Of a stretch of DNA of 64,000 nt, positions 20,241 through 31,620 are shown piece after piece. The stretch covers positions 124,632,754 through 124,696,753 of the forward strand of contig CP136061.1 in assembly GCA_032622095.1 (NCBI GenBank). Direction: 5' to 3'. Both the position numbers and the translations under genes were made by a program. This stretch comes from Siphonodentalium dalli (taxonomy: Eukaryota; Mollusca; Scaphopoda; Gadilida; Siphonodentaliidae). Every line of letters starts with the position of its first letter. Position 1 is the first letter of the stretch. The notes beneath the pieces are model-generated. The model was given only the letters and a program-made list of their open reading frames with translations, made no database searches and was not told the DNA's origin.

Positions 20241-21202
20241 ATCACAGATCAGCTTGAAAATGTCTCACTGTACCACCTGTTTAATTGATGAGTTGGGTAA
20301 TCAGTTGGCAAATTTAATACAGGTGTAAATACAGGAGATATACCTACGAAATTCCTTGGTGGGCGGCTGTTATCGCCCCCAAGTTCACTTGTAATATAGA
20401 GTCATCCCAACAGGTTACACTGGTGTAAATGTTTTCCATAGGCCTCAGTGCTAACGTTTTAGCGTATAGTGTTGGCAATATAAATGTTGGGTCCAAAAGT
20501 TTCTTTAAATCTGAAAAATCGACATTTTGGGAAACCTTTTACACAAAAATATCATGTCTGTCTAGCAGGGAATTCGCCTTTAAATCTTATGTTTTCGTAA
20601 CTAGTGTCAGAACCGCATAAAACAATACAGTCATATTTTAGACCACACCAAAAAATTCAAACTTCACTACAAAGGGTTAATTCCTGTGCCAATGGTTATT
20701 TTACCTATGGGAAATCATAGGGAAGAGGTGTGATGATTTTTTGTATGTAAAAAGCACACAAGGCTATTGACCAATCAGGGCCCAGTGTCTATTCTATTCT
20801 CTCCTATATATTCCTCCCGCATCCGCTAGATGTCACTCGGAACCTTATTTACACCAGTGTAACCAACACATATGCCCAGGGAAGGAAGCTGGGGATGGCG
20901 GAGGGAATTGTTTTTAATCCAGCTCTTTTTTCATTGAGAGCCGAAAAACACATCTTTCACCCGACCGGTCGACCCTCCACAAAACTCAGTGGCCTGCTCT
21001 AAACGGATTATCTATGAACGATCTAAATATGAATTGTTAAATATGAAATATATCCCCTGATACAATTTGGGAAAAGATTAAACCATGATGTAAGCCGATA
21101 GCGAAAATATACGAGAACACGTGCGAAATAAAGGAACCGAATTACTGACATTCCAATCGGAAAACAATGCGTTGTCTAAAGCATGTTTAACTCTATCGCT
21201 GC
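20241..21202. other. no gene recognised
   Basis: Unassigned. Contains an 'AAAGGGTTAA' at 20671-20680 similar to the TTAA MITE terminus, but no partner terminus was found. Confidence 0.45.
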
Positions 21203-22296
21203 CTGTGCGGGCCGCCCATAATTGACTTGCCGGCTTTTAGGCAAGCAATGTAATTTTCGTAGATCTCCAAGATGCTTGGTACAGTGACTTTATGACAACG
21301 CGCTTTTTTGAGTAATGCGTATATCGGCGTTTTTGAGGATTAGCATCTTAGATTCTTTACCTAGCAAAAGACCCTCGTTTGTAACATGTAGTTTCGAGAT
21401 ACTTAAAGTGATTTACCTGTTCAATAATGTGGTCGTGCCAACAATGCTTATATGTGTATGACAATGAAATTTATCATGCCATATATTCTTGCACTTCAAT
21501 GTTTATTCTTGCTCTGAGAAATCACTTATGGGACACAATAATCAACCACCATGGAATTTCTGTCACTATTTATCTCGACATCCTCCCGAGATGTGATTTT
21601 TATGCTCTGCTCCTTGGTTCCGAGGATCCATACATCACATGGCAGATTGACCACTGCTGTGAGCAGATTATAGATACGTCTGCATTATTCCTCCTTGCAA
21701 TGACTAGGTCGATGAGAGGATCTGCTAGAAGATGATCTACAAAACTTACTTCCGACCATACGGATGTGAGATACCGAAAACATAGCATTCTTTACTTATA
21801 TTGTATCTTCCTTTAAGCCCAGAATGTCTCGCACTTGTATCACAATGTAAAAATGTAAAAGTTGTAATCTGGCTTACTATATATATTCATGGCATATCAA
21901 CATTGATTCAACTTGCGCCTCCTAAAACATTGTTGTTGTTGTTTTTGTGTTGTTGTTGTTGTTGTCACGAACGACATTTCATTACTCACCGAAGTTTATA
22001 ACTCACTTCGTCCTACCAATGCCAGTCGGTCGCATGCATCGTGGGTATTTCCTTATACACTCTGACGCATAGGCAAGCATTCTGAGCTTAAATACCTTAA
22101 ATACCTTCAATATTCATGTTCTTTCTCTAAGAAACCATATCACTATATATACTGTCTTATGTACATATTAATGTAATATATTCAATATATCCATAGAAGA
22201 AGGCAATAAAGATACATTAGGTCCAAAATGACCTATAATCTCATTCGGTTTGAAGGACTTTTGCGGACTGTTTGCCGAACCGTGAAAGTAATATAT
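21203..22296 (-). repeat. LINE RT fragment, copy 1, split by an insertion
   Basis: 21203-21437 and 22220-22296 correspond to 22765-22993 and 23036-23112, in the same order and orientation. On the minus strand the second copy reads 'GHFGPKPKREPIKS', 'IIEQVNHFKYLETT' and then, after a frame change, 'HKVTVPSILEIYENYI', which I read as the end of an RT palm and the following connection. Copy 1 has 782 bp inserted where copy 2 has about 42 bp. Confidence 0.7.
21438..22219 (+). mobile_element. LINE 3' end inserted in RT fragment copy 1
   Basis: The plus strand frame (21427-21735) contains 'CQQCLYVYDNEIYHAIYSC' followed by 'LRNHLWDTIINHHGI' and 'FYALLLGSEDP'. This has the layout of a LINE C-terminal CxxC...H....C tail. 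The following 3' region holds a (TTG)n run at about 21932-21966 and ends 'GGCAATAAAGATACATTAG' at about 22205-22222. Confidence 0.65.
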
Positions 22297-22764
22297 ATAA
22301 TCCTTTATTTCCTCCATGTAACTGAGAGCTTAGAATAAATTTATACAAATAACGATACAAATGAACAATAACACAAGAAAGAATACGTCATGTGAGTATG
22401 TACATTAAGTCAATCACAGAAGGACATTCATGATAATTATTTACACGGTTTTCATTTTATCAATTATGCAATAATATATTGAGATAATTCAGGCACAAGT
22501 GTATATGGAACGTACCTGTTTAGCACGAGAGTATGGGTTTCGGAATATTGGGATAAAATGCAATAACATGCTTTATAGAAGGGTGATAGAACTATATCGA
22601 TAATACGCACCATAATAGTGAGTTGGCATGTAAGATGAATTGTAGGACGAAGTAGCTACTTCTGGAATAATTAACAGATATGATATCATCAGATGCCCGG
22701 AGCAGCTCGTGATAAGTGTTCCACATGCGGAGCGTACTCCTTGTTATAAACATAATAAACAAAT
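22297..22764 (-). mobile_element. minus-strand LINE 3' end
   Basis: The minus strand reads 'RSTLRMWNTYHELLRASDD' (about 22680-22745), typical of the last coding block of a LINE. It runs into a 3' UTR ending with AATAAA (complement of 22304-22309) and an AT repeat. The protein frame is continuous with the neighbouring RT fragment at 22765-22882, so the two may belong to one element. Confidence 0.6.
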
Positions 22765-23112
22765 GCGGGCCGCTCACAAATGACTTGTTGGCTTTTAAGC
22801 AAGTAATATAGTTTTCGTAGATCTCCAAGATGCTTGGTACAGTGACTTTATGCCAACGCGCTTTTTTGAGTAATGCGTACATCGGCGTTTTTGAGGATTA
22901 GCATCTTAGATTCTTTACCTAGCAAAAGACCCTCGTTTGTAAAATGTAGTTTCGAGATACTTAAAGTGATTTACCTGTTCAATAATCTGGTCGTTGATTG
23001 CGCGAAAGCTTTTAATTGGTTCTCTTTTCGGCTTAGGTCCAAAATGACCTACAATCTCATTCGGTTTGAAAGACTTTTGCGGACTGTTTGCCGAACCGTG
23101 AAAGTAATATAG
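22765..23112 (-). repeat. LINE RT fragment, copy 2
   Basis: Undivided copy of the 21203-22296 fragment, nearly identical over both blocks. It serves as the empty-site reference for the insertion in copy 1. Confidence 0.75.
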
Positions 23113-23954
23113 TGTATAACTTGTTATTTAATGTTTCAAACTCATGTCGAGTTAATATATAAAACAGCCATATTGTAGCTAAAAACGAGTGCGCAGTATT
23201 CCACTGCGTTGTTTGATACCTAAAACTTGTTGTTTGCTGGCGTATTCATCGATAAATCTAACTTCTAAACATTAATGTCGAACGCAGTTTTTCGTGTTTC
23301 GTGGCACCTTCGCATGGTGGGTTAATCGGTCTCTAGGTGTGCATAAATCGCAGCTTTGCTCAAATTAATAGATTTCTGTTGTGCAATAGATGATAAACTT
23401 CATTTTAATACCAAGTTTGCTTGTGGGAATAGCCTTATCGCTGTAAAATGCATTTCTACAGCTGCTCCACGCTGTTCCACGGCCTTGATTTCGAAAAATT
23501 TATGTTAGGTCAGTTGTCGACCGAATAATGTAACTTGTGGCGGGGTTAATATGTGTGGCTATAGGGCGAATATCGGCCTTTCGTTAGACACAAAAAGGAG
23601 CCTTCGACGTGCTGTATTCCTCGAGATATCGGCCGTCCCACGCAATTTGAAATTCTGTCCCGCAGATTGTCGTTTTGTCCCATATCCCATCCCATCCCGC
23701 AGATTGTCATGTCCCTGGGATTGTTGGTTAGGTGCGTAGCTCACTAGGCCGTTATTAAATGTCCAATGATAGCTGTGGTTCAAGCTAAAATAGAAGAAGC
23801 TATGATACACACACGGACAACTCTAAAAATTGCAGAATAGGCAGAAAAGAGTACGAATTAATTATACTTATTCTGATTTTCAAACTATTCCAGCGGGAGT
23901 CCATCAAGAATAAATCCTAATTATAATATACATATATGATTTACCTGATAATAT
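23113..23954. other. no gene recognised
   Basis: Unassigned. A small CCCATATCCCATCCCATCC repeat lies near 23679-23698. The open frames here show no recognisable domain. Confidence 0.45.
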
Positions 23955-24044
23955 CACATCAACAATCAGGTTGTACGCCGACGAAGACATTGACATAATC
24001 AGATTATTGGCTGAACGATGGCTGGTCACATTTAAGCATCAGAA
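23955..24044 (+). repeat. short LINE RT fragment fused upstream of another
   Basis: The plus strand reads 'STIRLYADEDIDI' and then 'AERWLVTFKHQKT', an RT active-site block with an internal deletion. It precedes, rather than follows, the 'AWLEDYLQNREQRV' block of the next copy, so it is a separate fragment. Confidence 0.55.
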
Positions 24045-26000
24045 AACTTTGCATGGTTAGAAGACTATCTCCAAAATAGAGAACAGCGTGTGTTAGTGTC
24101 AAATAATTACTCTAGTTTTCAAACTGTTGCTTCGGGAGTGCCCCTGGGCTCTATTTTAGGCCCTTTCTTGTTTTTAATATATATTAATGACTTGTCTGAC
24201 ACAATTTATTCCTTTACTCGAATGTATGCAGATGACACTTGCTTCATCAGCGCCGGTATCTCTATCGATGAATGTACACATTACCTTGATCTTGATATTA
24301 TGCGTATCTTTCAATGGTCTAAGCAATGGCTAGTAACTTTTAATGCCAGCAAGACAAAGAGTATGAATTTTTCTTTAGTCTCAAGTGACAACACATTGGA
24401 CTTAACCCTCGATGAGGACCAGATAGATATGATTAATTGCCAAAACATCTAGGATTTAATATACAATCAAATTTAAAATGGAATAGTCATATAAATGAGA
24501 TATGCAATAGAGTTTCTAGTCGTATTTCCCAATTAAGAAAACTCAAATTTACACTAAATAGGAAAACCCTTGAAATTATGTACAAAACCTATGTCCTTCC
24601 TTTAATGGACTATGGTGATGTTGTTTGGAACAATGCTAGTGATACACTCAAAAGGAAACTTGATCGCTTACATGTGGATGGGGCCAGAATTGTGTCGGGC
24701 TTAACTAGGTCTGTATCCGACACTAGACTCCTTACTGAAGTTGGGTGGCCCTCATTAGAAAACAGACGAAAATATCACAAAATACGTATATGGCATAAAA
24801 TTATGTCCGACTCACACGAGGTCCCCAGTTTTCTCACAGATATAGTTCCACCTTTTATTAATGAGAGTACAAACTATGCATTCCGCATCAAGATGCTAAT
24901 TCGCAAATTCAAACATAACACAGCTCATTTTGAAGGTACCTTCTTTCCTGAAATGGTTATCTCCTGGAATTCTCTTTCGTCTAAAATAAAAAACCTACTA
25001 AAAATAAGGTTCTTGAAAGTATGTACAAGTCCGCACCCATGAAAGCAATTCCACCTCCACTGTATTACTATGCCGGCCGCCGAAAATCTAATATTAATCA
25101 TTGCAGGCTTCGAAATAACTGCAGCGATCTTAATTTTGACAAATTAAAAAATCATATTTCAGTATCTATGAATTGTCAATGTGGTCACCCCTGTGAAGAT
25201 TCTGTACATTACTTCTTCCAATGCCCCTATATCTAACAGATAGACATGTTTTATTTCAGAAGTTAAATACTGCCAATATCAGAATTGCAAATATCAAAGA
25301 TCTGCTTTTCGGCCTAACTGATCTTGATTATGACAAAAATGAATATTTATTTAAAATGATACAATCCTATTTAGATTCAACAGGCAGATTTGGATAAGCA
25401 GAGATAAGTGCCAAAATAATAAAACAAATAATATTATCCACTGGCACGATTAATTTTGCAGCACGATTAACTGATTATTGATTGATGATGACTGAATGAT
25501 TAATTAGTTTGTTTTTGTTTTTTCTTTGTTTTTCTTCCATTCTTATCCTTTTGGTCCTTTGTTTAGATAGCCAGTCAACTTGTCCTATTACCAACTTGAT
25601 AACTCAACTAAAGCCAATTCTTGTTTTATTTCTAGTGAAGAATATAGACAGTGAACCACACCAAACTAAATTAAATTTAACCGACTAAGAGCTCCATTTA
25701 AGAATTACATTTAAGAATTACATCCCCTACCTTTGGAATTATTTTATTGATACTACATTCATATATAAAAAAAAAACATAATGATAATGAAATTTCTTCA
25801 GCTTTTTGACCATTATGTCTACACACCTCATCTTGAGCCCTAAATGTAATGAATCAGTATTCTCCGTCCATATAAGGGATAGGAGCTTCTTTAAGTTCTG
25901 TAACTTGTGCCCCGATCCCTTTATCGCCTCTCATCCTTATTCACCAACTGTATTTTCTTTATTTTTATTTTGTTTATTGATTGAGGGATAATAAAATATG
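24045..26000 (+). mobile_element. 5'-truncated LINE (same family as 57.9-61.9 kb)
   Basis: The copy starts inside the RT at 'AWLEDYLQNREQRVLV'. It continues with 'SGVPLGSILGPFLF' and intact YADD (about 24223), 'SKQWLVTFNASKT', a frame change near 24440, 'LGFNIQSNLKWNSHINEI', 'LPLMDYGDVVWNNASD' and 'TEVGWPSLENRRKYHKI'. It ends with a Cys-rich tail 'CQCGHPCEDSVHYFFQC' (25177-25230). The 3' UTR carries the stem-loop at 25876-25919 and ends near AATAAAATATG at 25990. Block order and spacing match the downstream LINE. It is inactive because the endonuclease is absent and the frame is broken at least three times. Confidence 0.85.
25876..25919 (+). other. LINE 3' UTR stem-loop, copy 2
   Basis: GGGA and TCCC close the base. 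After a 2-nt internal loop, GGAGC opposes GCCCC (one A-C mismatch). The apical AAGTT/AACTT helix carries a 4-nt CTGT loop. The same architecture recurs at 61787-61832 and, on the minus strand, at 52743-52786. Confidence 0.6.
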
Positions 26001-26109
26001 TTTAAATCATCAGAAAACAAAAGCAATATAATTCTCTTTTACTCCGAGCGACGACTCTTTAAACCTAATATTCCAGAACTAAAGCATAATACAAGAACAA
26101 TCGTATAAA

Positions 26110-27240
26110 CACCATAGTCTTGAGCTTCAATCTACATGTAACTTCCTCCATACTATCACAGTTGAGGAAATTTAAATACAATCTCTACAGAAAGACCCTT
26201 GAGAAACTATATAACACGTATATACTTCATATTTTAAACTATGCTGGTGTTGTTTGTGGGTCTGCTCCAGACAACGTATTGGATAAACTCGATCGAGTAC
26301 ATACAGATGCCGCACGAATTGTCATTGCATGGTTTAAACGGACTTTCCATGGTCAGATATATTTTCCAGCAGCTGCTGTTTTTAATTTATTCGCACAAAA
26401 GTGAAGCAAACGATATTTATGTATACCACTTCAGCAATAGATTAGCACGGAACTCTGTTTTCTGTTCCATGTCGTGCATATGACTGCTTTAGTTTGGGAC
26501 CCAAACATTGTGTTCAAAATTGTATTTGGTATGATCTCATTGCGTTAATTAAAACATTAAAAATTGAATATTATTGAGCACAATTAAATAGATTATGGCA
26601 AGAAGTTGGGTGGCGTACACCAGAGATACAAAGCCAACATCGTCACCCCAAGGAATTCATAGAATTATCCACGAGGACGGTCCATTATATCGAAAAATTC
26701 CGAACCCTGCACGGTCGGGAGAACCACGGGATATAATCTAAGATTCCCAGATAAGTTATATGCCTATTTCGCAAAACAGAATACTTTAGACAATCTGTTC
26801 TCCCCTCAATCGTCTTATATAGAATGGAACAAACTACCAAAATACGTAGTTAATTAAACCAATAATTCTGACGTCAAAGCCAACCTTAGAATGATGGACC
26901 CATTACTAAAGCCCTCACCCTACATTCATACTGGGAGAAGGACAATAAATATGATACATTGCAAGATGTGAAATCTGTGTGAAAACTCCGTTCAGACATG
27001 TCCCGAAACCATATATCTGAAACTCATATATATATATACCTGTAATTCATGTGTTCAAGATGGCTACCATTATTCCAATGTTTGTCCAGTTTTTATCGAA
27101 GAGAGAATTTATCTTTATCGAAATTTAAATTTATACACGTCTTTCATCCTCTCGAAACAAAACATTTCCTTTGACGATGTACAAGGCATGACCAGCAACC
27201 AGCATACCATTCTTTTGAGATTAATCAAATCGTACATATA
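26110..27240 (+). mobile_element. LINE RT C-terminal fragment, decayed
   Basis: 'SILSQLRKFKYNLYRKTLEK' and 'DNVLDKLDRVHTDAARIVI' (26147-26330) match the RT connection of the neighbouring LINE family. The frame is then lost, and about 250 bp later 'QEVGWRTPEIQSQHRHPK' (about 26600) resumes it. Further decayed sequence continues to about 27240. Either an insertion or heavy decay separates the two parts. Confidence 0.65.
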
Positions 27241-27774
27241 GGAAATTTAAGATATAGGAACTACCTCGAACTAATTTCCAGTTTGAAATAGGTCGGGTCC
27301 CCCCCCCCCCACCAAATCGACCTATAGTCTGGCGAGGTCGCTTTGTGGTCGGATGGCAACAGATTGCCTATAGCCCGATATAACTTGAGCAAAATATCAA
27401 ATGATTTTGTTGATATTCGGCACATGAAACTTGCTCAACAATGTCTTGATCGAAATAAAAAACATGACAGGTCCGACTACTTTGGGGGACCTTTCTTCCC
27501 TTGATTAGCTATTTTTCGTGAATGTGTCGGTATATAAGAAAAATGTCTTGATCAGGTTCAGAAACCGGCCAGATCCGCGTATTTTGTGCGGAGTTATTTT
27601 TTTGTGAATTTTGATCGCTCTTGCCCAATAAATTTGGCGAGGTCGGTTTTGAAGGTGAATATTTGGTATGGTAGACTGTCACAACAGCGTTGTCTATGAT
27701 ATCCAGTTATAACTAATGCATTTTCAATCATGTTCAGATCATAATTGACGTAGATAGCACAACTAGACCCCGAA
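27241..27774. other. no gene recognised, contains a 12-C run
   Basis: A run of 12 C (27299-27310) follows GGTCGGGT. The rest is unassigned and may be part of the inverted structure that follows. Confidence 0.4.
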
Positions 27775-27805
27775 ACCAAGTCTGAGTTTAATGTGCCTGT
27801 CATTT

Positions 27806-27898
27806 GCAGAATGAGGTCCCCAGGTGGTGAATTTAGTGACGCTATCCCGCATAGCGGGTTAGCATATCTAAATTCACCCTCTGTGGACCTGATTCTGC
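27806..27898. repeat. palindromic mini-element P1, copy 1
   Basis: 93 bp bounded by GCAGAAT...ATTCTGC. The arms 'AGGTCCCCAGGTGGTGAATT' and 'AATTCACCCTCTGTGGACCT' pair, and an inner 'GCTATCCCGC' / 'GCGGGTTAGC' continues the hairpin. Confidence 0.75.
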
Positions 27899-28118
27899 TT
27901 AGGCCTCATCTTTTCTGGAAAGTTTCTTTATTATCAAATTTCTATAGATACTTCTTCACATAGATTATATTTATTTTTTAGTTTAGTTTCTCTATATCCC
28001 TAAATTGGCAGACGACACCGGCATTGCATAATCGAGGTTCCCAATGGGTGTACATCACAATATTCGCCTTTTGTGAACTTCAATCTGAGTATTTGTCTCC
28101 CATAGCCCATGAAGCCAT

Positions 28119-28212
28119 GCAGAATGAGGTCCCCAGAGGGTGAATTTTTGTGATGCTAGCCCGCTGTGCGGGATAGCATAACTAAATTCACCCTCTGGGG
28201 ACAGCATTCTGC
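28119..28212. repeat. palindromic mini-element P1, copy 2
   Basis: Same hairpin as 27806-27898, with 'GCTAGCCCGC' / 'GCGGGATAGC' at the centre. About 30 bp of flanking sequence next to each copy is also shared, in inverted orientation, so 27775-28245 forms a larger inverted pair. Confidence 0.75.
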
Positions 28213-28770
28213 CAATGACTGACACTCTAAACTCAGGCTTGCTCACATGGGCTTTTTAACTATCGAAAATTTTATGACGCCCTCCAACTTGTCACGCTTA
28301 GTCAGAAAATGGCTAGAGGGTCTTTTTTGAAAATGTTTACTTTCTAATATATAGCTGCACCCCTTGAAAGAGAACACATGTCTAACTCCCGCAGATTTCA
28401 ATGGCAATCTGTTGAGTTAGCGAGTTACACATAGCGTTTTTCATCTAGTATTCCAGATATTCCAACCTCAATATAATCTTAACATATTGCCCAGTCTGAT
28501 ATGTGCTGGTCGAGATGGTAAAGCGGGAAACCTATTTTTACGGGAACTAATAAAGTCGCCTTTTACAAAGGAATGTAATGAAGCTTTAAGTTTTTAACAC
28601 ACCACTCTGAACCATGTGAGCAATTATGTGTTTTTTTTTAATGTACATCGCAGTTTAAACAGCCGTAAGGGGGTGATTTGCGTAATGACTTGACAAGTTT
28701 CCTATATTCTAGATAATGACAAGTGAACAACCGTTCCCAAGAGGTTCAACCAAATATATAACGAGAAAGC
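28213..28770. other. no gene recognised
   Basis: Unassigned AT-rich spacer with a poly-T run near 28630. Confidence 0.4.
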
Positions 28771-28980
28771 AGTATATATATATTCTTTATTGCCTCCTCG
28801 TGGGAGAGAGTGTACATGTAGAGCATGACAGTGTGTTTGATATTTACAGGTGCAAATTATATACAATATAATAGGTACATATACAATTATTTGTATGGTC
28901 GTGCCGGCAATTCGGCAGAAATATTGTGCGTGGGATAAGCACATGCGTTCGGCGGGATTCATGATCTAGGTGAGGTATGG
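28771..28980 (-). mobile_element. minus-strand LINE 3' end
   Basis: On the minus strand it ends with 'GAGGAGGCAATAAAGA' (AATAAA complementary to 28786-28791) and an AT microsatellite (28771-28785). Coding sequence upstream was not recognised. Confidence 0.45.
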
Positions 28981-30462
28981 TCAGGAATAGTCCAACTTCG
29001 ATAAAGGTTTCATGCCATGGGTTGAGATGAGATCCTGTATAATAACGACGTTAATTGTTAGATATGACATGCGGAAAATGACATATGTATAAACTATACT
29101 ACTCAGATCGATGACCAGAACTTGTTAAAGTCCAGCTGAACTGTAACCTAATTTGAGTATTGATATATCATCCCGTGAGTATCTAAGTCCCCTTAACACA
29201 AATCCGCAAAAAATCCCGTCAAAATATCCTGCAATTATTTTTTATATCTTGGGAACGAAACAGTCGCCGAAGATTTGTTTTCATTTTGCACTGCGCGCAC
29301 ATGGCTACTGGAGGAGCACGTGACATGACGTCACGGAGGGAACACAAATGCACAGTTCTGCTTTGCGTCATTGGCAACGTGCGGCTATAATGGCGATGGC
29401 AGGTCAGCGCTAACGTTGTAAAGATGATTTTGATCTTTCTGCATTCGAGCCTGATGACAATGATCCTCCACATATCGGCGAGAGACCGGTGACCGACGAT
29501 CCGACAATAAATTATCGCACCCATGGACCATGCATTTGCACCGGTTCCCCCTCTTTCGGACCAAAAGTAGAAAGATAGGCTGCTGTACGTTGGTCTAAAC
29601 GTCAACACATTTCCCAATCCTCAACAATAACTGAATTGAAATTCAAACAGTTAGACAGTTCAGCCTGTATGTGGTGTATAATTTTCAACTTATGTTGTGT
29701 CAAGCAGTTAGTTGCGGGGGTGGGGGGAAGACACATCCTTTCACCATTTATGCAGAAACTGCATATCACAAGTAGATCGCTCCATGATTAAATACACAAT
29801 TATGTTTTAACTTGATATTCACGATACTGGGTATTAGATTTGTTGGTATGTAATTATTTCATCTAGTCATGAATTCCACGAAAAAGCGGCCATGGATATC
29901 GATAATGGGTATTTGCATCATAAGCATGTCATCGGGGAATGTTGTTGCTTCTTCTGTATTTCATTATTACTATCCAATGAATATATTTTGGAATGGTCAT
30001 TGCCCTCACTATACAATCTCTTAAACACCAGATATTGTGTGACTGGGGGATCAATGATGCGCGCATGCGCAGTCAACGCATATTTTCATATTTTGCCAAA
30101 TAAGGTCAAATGAACCAAAATATCATTTTCAAGCAGCTCAAGGGTCATTCTAGGTTAATTGTGAGGCATGTGTGGAAATGTTAGTTTTGTCACATTTCCC
30201 ATATCACAATCTGCCTCAATTACCATAGTATCCCCTTTTTGCACATATATTTTAGTGAAATGACGGTTTAACCCCTACCAACAACCCGTTTCTAGGGTAA
30301 AAACAGTCGCATAGCAACCGTTGCCATGGAAAGTATTTTCGTGATTGCCCCCATATATGAAAATAATACGTGGGACCTAATATACACATGTGCCAAGTTT
30401 TACGCTTTTATGACAATGTCCGCACTTGTTACACAAAAAACTATACCTAAAAAAATCGCACG
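28981..30462. other. no confirmed gene; possible promoter and first exon near 29.3-29.6 kb
   Basis: A CACGTG E-box (29317-29322) and a TGACGTCA CRE (29326-29333) lie 4 bp apart in a locally CpG-richer patch. 90 bp downstream an acidic frame is open from 29414 to 29578 ('DDFDLSAFEPDDNDPP', then 'GERPVTDDP'). It lacks an in-frame ATG. A 132-codon frame on the other strand (29219-29617) covers the same DNA. Neither matches a family I know, so the region is left unassigned. Confidence 0.25.
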
Positions 30463-30864
30463 GTGATTCCGTCACGCCCGTTGTGTGATTCCGTCACGGC
30501 GAACAAACCGAGTTAACTAGTAATATACACACAAGCGTGTGACAATGCGCTTTTTTCTGCAAGTATAATGTATCTACTTTGCTAATTGTGAACTTTTTCC
30601 AGGTCAGCTTGACTGAATGAGCAGGGTTCTTCAATAGTACGGACCTACCCTCATATTGATGGCCTTTTTTGGTGATTCCGTCACGGACACAATTTGACCC
30701 AGAGTGAGATGATACTTAAATACACATATAATTGTATATAATCAAACAACTTGGTATAGTATGTACAATGTTTTTCATTTTAAGCGGTACCCTACTGGTC
30801 AAAATTTTAGATTTTATAGGCCACAGAAAAGTGAAATTCCGTAAAATTTGGTGATTCCGTCACG
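30463..30864. repeat. four copies of GTGATTCCGTCACG
   Basis: Exact copies at 30463-30476, 30485-30498, 30672-30685 and 30851-30864, all on the plus strand, with unrelated DNA between. Each is a small dyad (GTGA...TCAC) containing GTCACG. Confidence 0.85.
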
Positions 30865-31042
30865 CTGGAATTCATGTAGTCAGTCATGAACATAGTGAGC
30901 AGAAATCCGCAAAAGCTTGACCTATATATTCCATTACTAGTAGGCCCTATAATCCTCCAATTAAATGCTCTTTATGTTTAAATTTTTCGACTGGCTTTAT
31001 ATAGACACCCAAGTTCTCATTGAGAATGTCTGGTCACTAATG

Positions 31043-31620
31043 GTAGGATAGGATAGGATATTTTATTTAAATATACACATATTAATGCATAATACATTTG
31101 ACAAATATTATGTTGTATATTCGAGGGGTGGCATAGTCAGGCTAGACTGTCTTACTGCCACCCCCTTAAAAATGAAAAGATGTTATGTTAGGCGGTCATG
31201 ATTTATTGTACAATGCACGGCTATATAATTATGTATCACAAAATGGTTGTATTTTATACATGGAGGGTATACGTCTAGATAAATTGTTTATTGGTTACTC
31301 GATGGTTTGTCTCTTTCTTGTCAGTGGGTTGTTCCTTGAAAGTCGAGTAGGAATGTACTGAGTGAGGTTGAGGATTGCGGTATAGGGGAAGTCACTTATT
31401 GAGGAGCTACTACACAGTCGGGACATCTTTGATTGTTGCATTTAATTGTTGCAGCATATTTTTTAATGCAATCGGCATGTAAACGTCGTTTAAATGTGTG
31501 TCTGGATAGGTATAGGTGTGAAACATCAAACATTTTATACTATCAAGAATTTCCAAACTGCTGTCTACGTACCGATACTGACCTGAAGTCTAAATGCAGC
31601 ATCATGCATGGCCTTTAGAT
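31043..31620 (-). mobile_element. minus-strand LINE 3' end, (ATCCT)n tail
   Basis: The minus strand 3' end is AATAAAAT followed by an ATCCT repeat (31043-31060). The 3' UTR region includes a 'GGGGGTGGCAGTAAGAC' hairpin partner of 'GGGGTGGCATAGTC' (about 31119-31168). Coding residues are not clear. Confidence 0.5.

Noticed and set aside
21932-21966. Coding Leu/Cys repeat
   Set aside because: It is a (TTG)n simple repeat in a LINE 3' UTR.
29219-29617. 132-codon minus-strand gene
   Set aside because: No recognisable domain, and it overlaps an acidic plus-strand frame with promoter-like sites; neither can be supported as a gene.
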